Assembly: GCA_037145635.1 (NCBI GenBank)
Contig: JBBCXB010000005.1
Location: 62,001 to 126,000 of the forward strand
DNA: 64,000 nucleotides
DNA from: JAATFS01 sp037145635
GTDB taxonomy: Bacteria; Pseudomonadota; Gammaproteobacteria; Xanthomonadales; Xanthomonadaceae
Direction: 5' to 3'
Shown piece by piece: positions 55,328-63,227 of the stretch. Each line of letters opens with the position of its first letter. Positions within the stretch are counted from its first letter, which is position 1. A program made the translations under genes and the position numbers. The notes under the pieces are model-generated. The model had not been told where the DNA came from, did no database searches, and saw only the letters and a list, made by a program, of their open reading frames with translations.

Positions 55328-55756
55328 TCAGCCGATGGGAGGTCGTACCGGTTGTTCGGGCACCGGGCTGGCGCGTCCGGCGGTCAGCGTGGCGACCAGC
55401 GCCGCCTGCCGGCGCGCGCCGGCGGCGAACGCCGGCAGCAGGGCCAGCGCGGCATTGCAGTGCTGCAGGCAGTCGCAGCCGGGGTGCTTGCAGCCGCCCG
55501 GGTGGCCGTCATGCGGCGCGCCGGGGGCATCGGTGTGTGCGTCGTGGCCGGCGACCGGCGCGCCCATGTCGTGGCAGGGCGGGGCAGGCTGGGCCCCGGC
55601 CATGGGTGCCGCGGCGGCCGGCAGCGCCATCGCCGCGGCCATGCCCACGGATGCCCACGCGCCCGCCGTCGCATTGGCGACCAGGCACAGGCACAACAGC
55701 AGGCGGAGCAGCACGGAGGGCACGGGCAGCCGAGGCAGGACAGGAGGCACGAGCAT
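55328..55756 (-). CDS. copL: CopL-type metal-binding regulatory protein
   Basis: A 142-residue protein directly upstream of copA on the same strand. A long hydrophobic N-terminus (LLRLLLCLCLVANATAGAWA) resembles a signal peptide. The rest has Cys and His clusters: PPCHDMGAPVAGHDAHTDAPG, GGCKHPGCDCLQHC. In Xanthomonas copL is needed for copper induction of copAB, and its place and composition here agree. How it acts is not settled, with leader-peptide-like attenuation or copper sensing being possibilities. Confidence 0.85.
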   Translation of the reverse strand: MLVPPVLPRLPVPSVLLRLLLCLCLVANATAGAWASVGMAAAMALPAAAAPMAGAQPAPPCHDMGAPVAGHDAHTDAPGAPHDGHPGGCKHPGCDCLQHCNAALALLPAFAAGARRQAALVATLTAGRASPVPEQPVRPPIG

Positions 55757-55833
55757 AGCATTCGCGGTCGCAGCGGCCGGCGCAAACGCCGCGGCGTAGA
55801 ATTCCAGGCCACCTCCGCCTCGCTTCCCGCCTC

Positions 55834-56937
55834 ATGTCGCAGCGCCAGTGGGTGGCCACCGCCATCCAGAAGATCGAGGCCGACTTCAACCGGTCGGCCG
55901 ACACCCACCTGATCCCGATGGACCTGCCGGGCTACCCGGGCATCGACCTGTACTTCAAGGACGAATCCAGCCATCCGACCGGCAGCCTCAAGCACCGCCT
56001 GGCACGCTCGCTGTTCCTGTACGCGCTGGCCAATGGCTGGCTGCGCGCCGGGCGGCCGGTGATCGAGGCCTCCAGCGGCTCCACCGCGGTGTCGGAAGCC
56101 TATTTCGCGCGGCTGCTGGGGCTGCCGTTCATCGCGGTGATGCCGGCCACGACCTCGCCGGAGAAGATCGCCGCGATCGAGTTCCAGGGCGGCCGCTGCC
56201 ACCTGGTGCAGCGGGCCTGCGACCTCGATGGCACCTCGCACCAGCTGGCGCGCGAGAGCGGCGGCCACTTCATGGACCAGTTCACCTACGCCGAGCGCGC
56301 CACCGACTGGCGCGCCAACAACAACATCGCCGAGTCGATCTTCAAGCAGCTCGGCGAGGAGCCGCACCCGATCCCGGAATGGATCGTCTGCAGCCCCGGC
56401 ACCGGCGGCACCAGCGCCACCCTCGGCCGCTACGTGCGCTACCGCCGCCACGACACCCGCATCCTGTGCGCGGACCCGGAGGTGTCGGTGTTCTTCGACG
56501 GCTACCGGCGCGCACTGGAGGGCCTCCCCCACGCCGACCTGGCGATCACCGGCGGCTCGCGGATCGAGGGCATCGGTCGCCCGCGGGTGGAGTCCAGCTT
56601 CATCGCCAGCTGCGTCGATGCCATGGTCAAGGTGCCCGACGCACTGAGCCTGGCGGCGATGCGCCATGTCAGCGCCGGCCTCGGGCGGCGCGTGGGCGGC
56701 TCCACCGGCACCAACTTCGTCGGCGTGCTGCAGGCCGCGCAGTGGATGCGCGCGGCCGGACGCGGCGGCTCCATCGTCACCATCCTCTGCGACAGCGGCG
56801 AGCGCTACGCGCACAGCTACTACGACCCGGCCTGGTACGCCGCCTGCGGCATGGACGTGGCCGACAGCGACGCGGCCCTGGCCGCGGCGGTGGCCGGCGG
56901 CGAGCTGCCGCCGCTGCCTTGTGCGGCGCAGGACTGA
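55834..56937 (+). CDS. PLP-dependent cysteine synthase-family enzyme
   Basis: A 367-residue fold-type II PLP enzyme. The Schiff-base lysine is in PTGSLKHRLA near residue 53, the asparagine-like substrate loop is in EASSGSTAVSEAYFA, and the cofactor phosphate loop is in SPGTGGTSATLGRY. The C-terminal part is longer than in CysK. Members act as cysteine synthases or cysteine desulfhydrases; the loop ASSGSTAV differs from the TSGNTG of CysK, so I do not assign CysK. It is divergent from copL with 77 bases between. Confidence 0.85.
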   Translation: MSQRQWVATAIQKIEADFNRSADTHLIPMDLPGYPGIDLYFKDESSHPTGSLKHRLARSLFLYALANGWLRAGRPVIEASSGSTAVSEAYFARLLGLPFIAVMPATTSPEKIAAIEFQGGRCHLVQRACDLDGTSHQLARESGGHFMDQFTYAERATDWRANNNIAESIFKQLGEEPHPIPEWIVCSPGTGGTSATLGRYVRYRRHDTRILCADPEVSVFFDGYRRALEGLPHADLAITGGSRIEGIGRPRVESSFIASCVDAMVKVPDALSLAAMRHVSAGLGRRVGGSTGTNFVGVLQAAQWMRAAGRGGSIVTILCDSGERYAHSYYDPAWYAACGMDVADSDAALAAAVAGGELPPLPCAAQD

Positions 56938-56991
56938 CCGCCATATCCCGTTACGCCCCCTGCCGATCCAGGCCCACCGCCGGAGACCCCC

Positions 56992-59016
56992 ATGACCAAC
57001 CCGTTGCTCGACTTCACCGGCCTGCCGCGCTTCGACGCGATCCGGCCCGACCACATCGCCCCGGCCATCGACCAGCTGCTGGCCGAGGCCGAGGCGGCGG
57101 TCGCGCGCGCCGAGCGGGTCGAGCCGGTGGACTGGGACCGCTTCGTGGTGCCGCTGGACGATGCCACCGAGCGGCTGTGTCGCGCCTGGGGCCAGGTCGG
57201 CCACCTGCAGGCGGTGGTCAACACCCCGGAACTGCGCGAGGCGTACAACGCCAACCTGCCCAAGGTGACCCGCTTCGGCAGCGCGCTGGGCCAGAACCTG
57301 GCGCTGTACGCGCAGTACAAGCGCCTGTCCGGGTCGCCCGACTGGGCCGGCTACGACGCCGCCCGGCGCAAGGTGGTGGAGAACGCGCTGCGCGACTTCC
57401 GGCTCGGCGGCGCCGAGCTGGGCGAGGCCGAGAAGGCGCGCTTCGCGCAGATCCAGGAGGAACTGTCGTCGCTGTCGGCCACGTTCTCGCAGAACGTGCT
57501 CGACGCCACCGACGCCTGGTCGTACACCACCGAGGACGCGGCGCTGCTGTCGGGGCTGCCGCCGGAGGTGGTCGCCGCCGCGCGCGCGGCGGCCGGGAAG
57601 GACGGCCTGCCAGGCTGGAAGCTCACCCTGCAGATGCCGTGCTACCTGCCGGTGCAGAGCTATGCCGACAGCCGTGAGCTGCGCGAGCGGCTCTACCGCG
57701 CCAACAGCGCGCGCGCCTCCGAGTTCGGCGACCCGGCGCTGGACAACAGCGCCCACATCGACCGCATCCTGGCCCTGCGTGCCGAACTGGCCGCGCTGCT
57801 GGGCTTCCCCAGCTACGCCGCCTATTCGGTGGCGACCAAGATGGCGCAGAGCCCGGCCGAGGTGCTGGAGTTCCTCGGCGACCTGGCCCGCCGCGCCAAG
57901 CCTTACGCGCAGCGCGACCGCGCCGAGCTGGAGGCGTTCGCCCGCGACGAGCTCGGCCTCGACGTGCTGGAGGCCTGGGACCTGGCCTACGCCAGCGAGA
58001 AGCTCAAGCAGGCCCGCTACAGCTTCTCCGAGCAGGAGGTGAAGCAGTACTTCACCGAGCCCAAGGTGCTGGCCGGGTTGTTCGAGGTGATCCACGCGCT
58101 GTACGGGCTGACGGTCGAGCCCGACACCGCGCCGGTCTGGCACCCGGACGTGCGCTTCTACCGCCTGGTGGACGCGCAGGGCCAGCTGGTGGGCCAGTTC
58201 TACCTGGACCTGTACGCGCGCGAAGGCAAGCGCGGCGGCGCCTGGATGGACGACTGCCGCAACCGCCGCGATACCGCCGGCGGCACCCAGACGCCGCTGG
58301 TGTACCTGGTGTGCAACTTCGGCCGCGGCACCGACGGCGCGCCGGCGAGCTTCCGCCACGGCGAGGTCACCACGCTGTTCCACGAGATGGGGCACGGCCT
58401 GCACCAGCTGCTGACGCGGATCGGCGAGCTCGGCGTGGCCGGCATCAACGGCGTGGAGTGGGACGCGGTGGAGCTGCCCAGCCAGTTCATGGAGAACTTC
58501 TGCTGGGAATGGGAGCGGGTGCAGGCGATGACCGCGCACGCCCAGACCGGCGAGCCGCTGCCGCGCAACCTGTTCGACCGGATGCTGGCCGCGCGCAACT
58601 ACCAGAGCGGCATGTTCACCGTGCGCCAGCTCGAGTTCTCGCTGTTCGACATGCAGCTGCACAGCGGCTTCGACCCGGTCCAGGACAGCGTGCTGCAGCT
58701 GCTCGAGCGCGTGCGCGACGAGGTCGCGGTAAACCGGCCGCCGGCCTGGAACCGCTTCCCGCACCAGTTCAGCCACATCTTCGCCGGCGGCTACGCGGCC
58801 GGCTACTACAGCTACAAGTGGGCCGAGGTGCTCAGCGCCGATGCCTATGCCGCGTTCGAGGAGGCGCCGGAACGGGTCGCCGAGACCGGGGCGCGGTTCC
58901 GCCAGGAGGTGCTGTCGCGCGGCGGCAGCCGCAGTGCGGCCGACAACTTCCGCGCCTTCCGCGGCCGCGCGCCGCAGATCGACGCGCTGCTGCGCCACAA
59001 CGGCATGGCAGGTTGA
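56992..59016 (+). CDS. prlC: M3 oligopeptidase A (PrlC/OpdA)
   Basis: A 674-residue cytoplasmic zinc metallopeptidase. The site HEMGHGLHQLL puts the zinc ligands at H464 and H468 with the catalytic E465; the third ligand is the Glu in GINGVEWDAVELPSQFMENF. The start TNPLLDFTGLPRFDAIRPDHIAPAID is typical of OpdA. It degrades signal peptides and short peptides left by larger proteases. Its stop is followed at once by a repeat element and then by the convergent fabB gene. Confidence 0.95.
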   Translation: MTNPLLDFTGLPRFDAIRPDHIAPAIDQLLAEAEAAVARAERVEPVDWDRFVVPLDDATERLCRAWGQVGHLQAVVNTPELREAYNANLPKVTRFGSALGQNLALYAQYKRLSGSPDWAGYDAARRKVVENALRDFRLGGAELGEAEKARFAQIQEELSSLSATFSQNVLDATDAWSYTTEDAALLSGLPPEVVAAARAAAGKDGLPGWKLTLQMPCYLPVQSYADSRELRERLYRANSARASEFGDPALDNSAHIDRILALRAELAALLGFPSYAAYSVATKMAQSPAEVLEFLGDLARRAKPYAQRDRAELEAFARDELGLDVLEAWDLAYASEKLKQARYSFSEQEVKQYFTEPKVLAGLFEVIHALYGLTVEPDTAPVWHPDVRFYRLVDAQGQLVGQFYLDLYAREGKRGGAWMDDCRNRRDTAGGTQTPLVYLVCNFGRGTDGAPASFRHGEVTTLFHEMGHGLHQLLTRIGELGVAGINGVEWDAVELPSQFMENFCWEWERVQAMTAHAQTGEPLPRNLFDRMLAARNYQSGMFTVRQLEFSLFDMQLHSGFDPVQDSVLQLLERVRDEVAVNRPPAWNRFPHQFSHIFAGGYAAGYYSYKWAEVLSADAYAAFEEAPERVAETGARFRQEVLSRGGSRSAADNFRAFRGRAPQIDALLRHNGMAG

Positions 59017-59024
59017 GTGGCGGC

Positions 59025-59111
59025 GGGGATTGGGGAATCGGGATTGGGGCATGGCAACAGCGGTTTCCCGCCACGCTGATTCCCCATTCCCCATTCCCCA
59101 TTCCCTATTCC
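59025..59111. repeat. Heptamer-armed repeat between prlC and fabB
   Basis: The left arm (59025-59049) is GGGGATT/GGGGAAT/CGGGATT/GGGG. The right arm (59080-59111) has three TTCCCCA and one TTCCCTA heptamers in tandem, then TTCC. The arms are roughly complementary and are separated by about 30 bases. It lies between convergent genes and may form a bidirectional terminator. Confidence 0.75.
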
Positions 59112-59135
59112 GCGCGCAGCGCCCGCCGCCGCGCC

Positions 59136-60344
59136 TCACACCCTGCCGAACACCAGCGCGGCATTGGTGCCGCCGAAGCCGAAGCTGTTGGACATCACCG
59201 TGTCCAGCGTGGCCTCGCGGGTCTGGCGCAGGATCGGGAAGCCTTCCACGCGCGGGTCGAGTTCGTCGATGTGCGCCGAACCGGCCATGAAGCCATCGCG
59301 CATCATCAGCAGGCTGTAGATCGCCTCGTGCACGCTGGCCGCGCCGAGCGAGTGGCCCGACAGCGCCTTGGTCGAGGACAGCGGCGGTACCGCGTCGCCG
59401 AACACCTCGCGCACCGCGCCCAGCTCGGTGACGTCGCCCAGCGGGGTGGAGGTGCCGTGCGTGTTGAGGTAGTCGATCGGGCGGTCGAGCCCGTCCATCG
59501 CCATGCGCATGCAGCGCACCGCGCCCTCGCCCGACGGGGCGACCATGTCGGCGCCGTCGGAGGTGACGCCGTAGCCGAGCAGCTCGGCGTGGATGCGCGC
59601 GCCGCGGGCGACCGCGTGCTCGTAGTCCTCCAGCACCAGCATGCCGCCGCCGGCGGCGATGACGAAGCCGTCGCGCTGCGCGTCGTACGGACGCGAGGCC
59701 ACCGCCGGACGCTCGTTGAAGCCGGTGGACAGCGCGCCCATCGCGTCGAACATCACGCTCATGGTCCAGTGCAGTTCCTCGCCGCCGCCGGCGAACACGA
59801 TGTCCTGCGCGCCGTGGCGGATCAGGTCGGCGCCGGCGCCGATGCAGTGCGCCGAGGTCGCGCACGCGGCCGACAGCGAGTAGCTCAGGCCCTTGATCTT
59901 GAACGCGGTGGCCAGCGACGCCGACACCGCCGAGCACATCGTGCGCGGCACCATATACGGGCCGACCTTGCGCACGCCGCGCGCGCGCAGCAGGTCGGCG
60001 GTCTCCACCTGCCAGTGGCTGGAGCCGCCGCCGGAGCCGGCGATCACGCCGGTGCGCACGTCGCTGACCTGCTCCGGGGCCAGCCCGGCATCGGCGATCG
60101 CGTCGCGCATCGCCAGGTAGGCGTATGCCGAGGCATCGCCCATGAAGCGCTTGAGCTTGCGGTCGATCAATGCCTCCAGGTCCAGCTCGACCGCACCGCC
60201 CACCTGGCTGCGCAGGCCGGCCTCGGCGTGGTCGGGCAGGGCGCGGATGCCGGAGCGGCCCTCGCGCAACGCGGCCGAGACGGTGTCCAGGTCATTGCCC
60301 AGGCACGAGGTGATGCCCATTCCGGTGACGACGACGCGGCGCAT
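59136..60344 (-). CDS. fabB: Beta-ketoacyl-ACP synthase I FabB
   Basis: With the ATG at 60344 the product has 402 residues and the condensing-enzyme triad: C161 in LSAACATSAHC, H296 in LNTHGTSTPLGD, H331 with K326 in SSTKALSGHSLG. FabB elongates unsaturated acyl chains and, with FabA, makes unsaturated fatty acids anaerobically. Its start shares one base with the fabA stop (TGATG), so the two are translationally coupled. GFGGTNAALVF at the end is typical. Confidence 0.96.
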   Translation of the reverse strand: MRRVVVTGMGITSCLGNDLDTVSAALREGRSGIRALPDHAEAGLRSQVGGAVELDLEALIDRKLKRFMGDASAYAYLAMRDAIADAGLAPEQVSDVRTGVIAGSGGGSSHWQVETADLLRARGVRKVGPYMVPRTMCSAVSASLATAFKIKGLSYSLSAACATSAHCIGAGADLIRHGAQDIVFAGGGEELHWTMSVMFDAMGALSTGFNERPAVASRPYDAQRDGFVIAAGGGMLVLEDYEHAVARGARIHAELLGYGVTSDGADMVAPSGEGAVRCMRMAMDGLDRPIDYLNTHGTSTPLGDVTELGAVREVFGDAVPPLSSTKALSGHSLGAASVHEAIYSLLMMRDGFMAGSAHIDELDPRVEGFPILRQTREATLDTVMSNSFGFGGTNAALVFGRV

Positions 60345-60859
60345 CAGAAGCTCTCCGTCGAGGTGAACAGACCCACGCGCAGGTCCTTGGCGGTGTAGAT
60401 CTCGCGGCCGTCCACGCACATGCGCGCATCGGCCTGCGCCATCACCAGCTTGCGGTTGATCACCCGGCTGATGTCGATCTCGTAGCTGACCAGGCGCGCG
60501 CTCGGCAGCACCTGGCCGGTGAACTTGACCTCGCCGCAGCCCAGCGCGCGGCCGCGGCCCGGCGCGCCCAGCCAGGTCAGGAAGAAGCCGGTGAGCTGCC
60601 ACATCGCGTCCAGGCCCAGGCAGCCGGGCATCACCGGGTCGCCGATGAAGTGGCAGCCGAAGAACCACAGGTCCGGGCGGACATCGAGCTCGGCGCGCAC
60701 CACGCCCTTGCCGTGCGGGCCGCCGTCCTCGCGGATCTCGGTGATGCGGTCGAACATCAGCATCGGGTCGTTGGGCAGGCGCCCGCTGTCGGGGCCGAAC
60801 AGTTCGCCACGGGCGCTGGCGAGCAGCTGGTCGCGTGAATACGAGTCGAGACGGGTCAT
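60344..60859 (-). CDS. fabA: 3-hydroxydecanoyl-ACP dehydratase/isomerase FabA
   Basis: With the ATG at 60859 the product has 171 residues, exactly the standard length, and the catalytic pair H70 (FFGCHFIGDPVMPG) and D84 (LGLDAMWQL). It dehydrates 3-hydroxydecanoyl-ACP and isomerises the trans-2 to the cis-3 product, the branch point to unsaturated fatty acids. A start 14 codons further upstream is open but would add a tail absent from the family. The promoter at about 60935-60964 has a palindrome between its boxes. Confidence 0.96.
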   Translation of the reverse strand: MTRLDSYSRDQLLASARGELFGPDSGRLPNDPMLMFDRITEIREDGGPHGKGVVRAELDVRPDLWFFGCHFIGDPVMPGCLGLDAMWQLTGFFLTWLGAPGRGRALGCGEVKFTGQVLPSARLVSYEIDISRVINRKLVMAQADARMCVDGREIYTAKDLRVGLFTSTESF

Positions 60860-60934
60860 GAAGAACGTGTTCCTACGAAAGCCCAGGGCGAAGGCCGGCA
60901 AGAGTGCATGACGCGGAGGCGTTCAATCAAACGT

Positions 60935-60964
60935 TTTATCCGTACGCATGCGTAGTGTTTTCAA
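60935..60964 (-). promoter_or_regulatory. fabA promoter with palindromic operator candidate
   Basis: On the minus strand TTGAAA (60964-60959) and GATAAA (60940-60935) are 18 bases apart, a fair sigma-70 pair. The spacer holds the perfect 12-base palindrome TACGCATGCGTA (60943-60954), suited to a dimeric repressor. The region is much AT-richer than its surroundings. Confidence 0.6.
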
Positions 60965-61071
60965 GGGCTTTTGCGACAAAAATTCGCAGTCCGGGGCGGC
61001 CCGGATCAGGCGGTGAGACCCCCGTGGCTTATCATCGTGGCGCAACGTTCGCCACCGTAGGGTCGTCTTCC

Positions 61072-62157
61072 ATGCGCAAGATCATTCACGTCGACATGGA
61101 TGCGTTCTACGCCTCCGTGGAGCAGCGTGACGATCCGTCGCTGCGCGGCAAGCCGGTGGTGGTCGCGTGGCGCGGTGCACGCTCGGTGGTATGCGCGGCC
61201 TCCTACGAGGCGCGCGTGTTCGGCATCCGCTCGGCGATGCCGGCGATGCGCGCCGAGCGGCTGTGCCCGGACGCGATCTTCGTGCCGCCGGACTTCGTCC
61301 GCTACAAGGCGGTGTCGCGCCAGGTGCGCGAGATCTTCCACCGCCAGACCGACCTGGTGGAGCCGCTGTCGCTGGACGAGGCCTACCTCGACGTCACCGA
61401 GGCCAAGACCGGGCTGGCGCTGGCGACCGAGATCGCGCAGCAGGTGCGCACGCAGATCCGCGACGAGACCGGGCTGACCGCCTCGGCCGGCATTGCGCCC
61501 AACAAGTTCCTGGCCAAGATCGCCTCGGACTGGCGCAAGCCCGACGGCCAGTTCTTGATCGCGCCCAGCCGCGTTGACGCCTTCCTGCTGCCGCTGCCGG
61601 TCAGCCGCGTGCCCGGGGTGGGCAAGGTGATGGAGGCCAAGCTCGCGCAGCTGGGCATCGCCACCGTGGGCGACCTGCGCCAGCGTCCGCTGGAGGAGCT
61701 GCAGGCGCACTTCGGCAGCTTCGGGCACGGGCTGTACAACCGCGCGCGCGGCATCGACGAGCGCCCGGTCGAGCCCGACCAGGAGGTGCAGTCGGTGTCC
61801 TCCGAGGACACCTTCAGCGAGGACCTGGCACTGGAGGCGCTGGACCCGGAGATCGTGCGCCTGGCCGAGAAGACCTGGACCGCCACGCGCCGCACCGAAC
61901 GCATCGCCCGCACCGTGGTGCTGAAGCTGAAGACCTCCCAGTTCCGCATCCTCACCCGCAGCTTCACGCCGGAATCGCCGCCGGCCTCGGCGGCGGAACT
62001 GGCCGCCATCGCGCTGGCGCTGCGCGCACGCGTGCAGCTGCCGGAGGCCACCCGCTACCGCCTGGTCGGCGTCGGCCTGTCCGGTTTCCGCGACCGCGAC
62101 GAGGCGCCGACCCAGTCCGACCTGTTCGCACCGGAGGCGGATGCGCCGCACGGTTGA
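61072..62157 (+). CDS. dinB: DNA polymerase IV
   Basis: A 361-residue Y-family translesion polymerase. Catalytic acids are D8 in HVDMDAFYASVE and D102-E103 in LSLDEAYLD, with F12 as the steric gate. A helix-hairpin-helix (VPGVGKVMEAKLAQLGIATVGDL) and the little-finger domain follow. The clamp-binding motif QSDLF is at 348-352 near the C-terminus. It is error-prone and tolerates bulky N2-guanine lesions. The gene is divergent from fabA. I see no LexA box upstream, so SOS control is not supported here. Confidence 0.96.
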   Translation: MRKIIHVDMDAFYASVEQRDDPSLRGKPVVVAWRGARSVVCAASYEARVFGIRSAMPAMRAERLCPDAIFVPPDFVRYKAVSRQVREIFHRQTDLVEPLSLDEAYLDVTEAKTGLALATEIAQQVRTQIRDETGLTASAGIAPNKFLAKIASDWRKPDGQFLIAPSRVDAFLLPLPVSRVPGVGKVMEAKLAQLGIATVGDLRQRPLEELQAHFGSFGHGLYNRARGIDERPVEPDQEVQSVSSEDTFSEDLALEALDPEIVRLAEKTWTATRRTERIARTVVLKLKTSQFRILTRSFTPESPPASAAELAAIALALRARVQLPEATRYRLVGVGLSGFRDRDEAPTQSDLFAPEADAPHG

Positions 62158-62349
62158 GCGTGGCAGTCGAGCCGCGGCCTCGGCGTCGCTGATCGCGCCG
62201 GCGGCGTCTTGGCTGCGGCCGGACGACGCCGGCGCACGCGCGCATGGGCGTGCGGATGCGGCCGCGCCCGGCGAGCGTTGCGCGCTACGCCCGTGAGCGC
62301 GCGCCGGCGCCCTCTACAATGGGGGCCGTCGTGACGATCGAGGCCGTCG

Positions 62350-63000
62350 ATGTTCCCGTATTCGCTGGTGGTGTTCGACCTGGATGGGACGCTGGTGGAC
62401 AGCGCCTCCGATATCGCCGAGGCGCTCGACCTCACACTCGCCGAGTGCGGGCTGCCGCAGGTCGGCGAGGCGACGGTGCGCGGCTGGATCGGCGAGGGCG
62501 TACGCGCGCTGCTGGCCACCGCGCTGCAGGCCGCGCACAGCCCGCTGCCGGTCGACGCGGCGATGCCGGTGATGATGCGCCACTACGGCGAGTGCCTGCT
62601 GCATCGCCCGCGGCTGTATCCCGGCGTGCGCGAGGCGCTCGCGTCGCTGCGGGCCGGCGGGCACACGCTGGCCATCTGCACCAACAAGCCGGCGCGCTTC
62701 ATCACCCCGTTGCTGCGGCACCTGCAGATCGCCGACGGTTTCGCCGCCCAGCTCGGCGGCGATTCGCTGCCCGAGCGCAAGCCCAGCGGCGCACCGCTGC
62801 AGCATCTGGCCGACCGCTTCGCACAGCCGCTCGCGCAGTGCCTGATGGTCGGCGACTCGGCCACCGACGCGCAGGCGGCGCAGGCCGCCGGCATGCCGCT
62901 GGCGATGGTGCGCTACGGCTACCTGCGCGGCTTCGACGCGGACGCCGCGGGCGCGGTGGCAGTGGTCGACGACCTGCGCGAGTTGCTGGCCCTGCACTGA
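62350..63000 (+). CDS. gph: Phosphoglycolate phosphatase (HAD family)
   Basis: A 216-residue HAD hydrolase of the Gph type. Motif I is VFDLDGTLVDS with the nucleophile D10 and acid D12, motif II is ICTNKP, the lysine of motif III is in ERKPSG, and motif IV is MVGDSATDAQAA. The helical cap lies at about 20-80. It dephosphorylates 2-phosphoglycolate, for example from DNA repair. In some Xanthomonadaceae a related gene is next to ubiG. The neighbours here are dinB and a siderophore receptor gene. Confidence 0.9.
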   Translation: MFPYSLVVFDLDGTLVDSASDIAEALDLTLAECGLPQVGEATVRGWIGEGVRALLATALQAAHSPLPVDAAMPVMMRHYGECLLHRPRLYPGVREALASLRAGGHTLAICTNKPARFITPLLRHLQIADGFAAQLGGDSLPERKPSGAPLQHLADRFAQPLAQCLMVGDSATDAQAAQAAGMPLAMVRYGYLRGFDADAAGAVAVVDDLRELLALH

Positions 63001-63074
63001 CGCGGCGTGCCGCGCGGAGCGGCACTTAGGTGGCGGGCTGCGACGATCGGACGCGGCTGCCGCCGAGTCGCGGA

Positions 63075-63103
63075 TTTGAGAATTATTCGCAACAATGTAA
63101 AAT
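63075..63103 (+). promoter_or_regulatory. Fur-box-like operator over a promoter
   Basis: TTTGAGAATTATTCGCAAC (63075-63093) resembles the Fur consensus (GATAATGATAATCATTATC, with the GAGAATTATT core common in proteobacteria). It overlaps TTGAGA (63076-63081) and lies just before TAAAAT (63098-63103), a sigma-70 pair with 16-base spacing. Iron repression of the downstream receptor is the natural reading. Confidence 0.7.
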
Positions 63104-63227
63104 ATCGGTGATGACGGCACGCCCGGTCACGCGTCGACGCGTCGGCCGTCCGCATCGTCCGCGTTGACACGCTCCACCTCAAGCCGGCGCCAGAGGTGCT
63201 ACCCCACCCCTGTCGAGAGGTTTCCTC

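Noticed and set aside
55834..56937. Assignment of the PLP enzyme as CysK or CysM
   Set aside because: The substrate loop and the longer C-terminus differ from both, so only the family is named.
55384..59937. A 1517-codon open frame on the minus strand
   Set aside because: Antisense to the PLP enzyme and prlC, both of which have full catalytic motifs, and out of frame with fabB.
60860..61071. LexA box for dinB
   Set aside because: No sequence close to a known LexA operator was found in the dinB upstream region.
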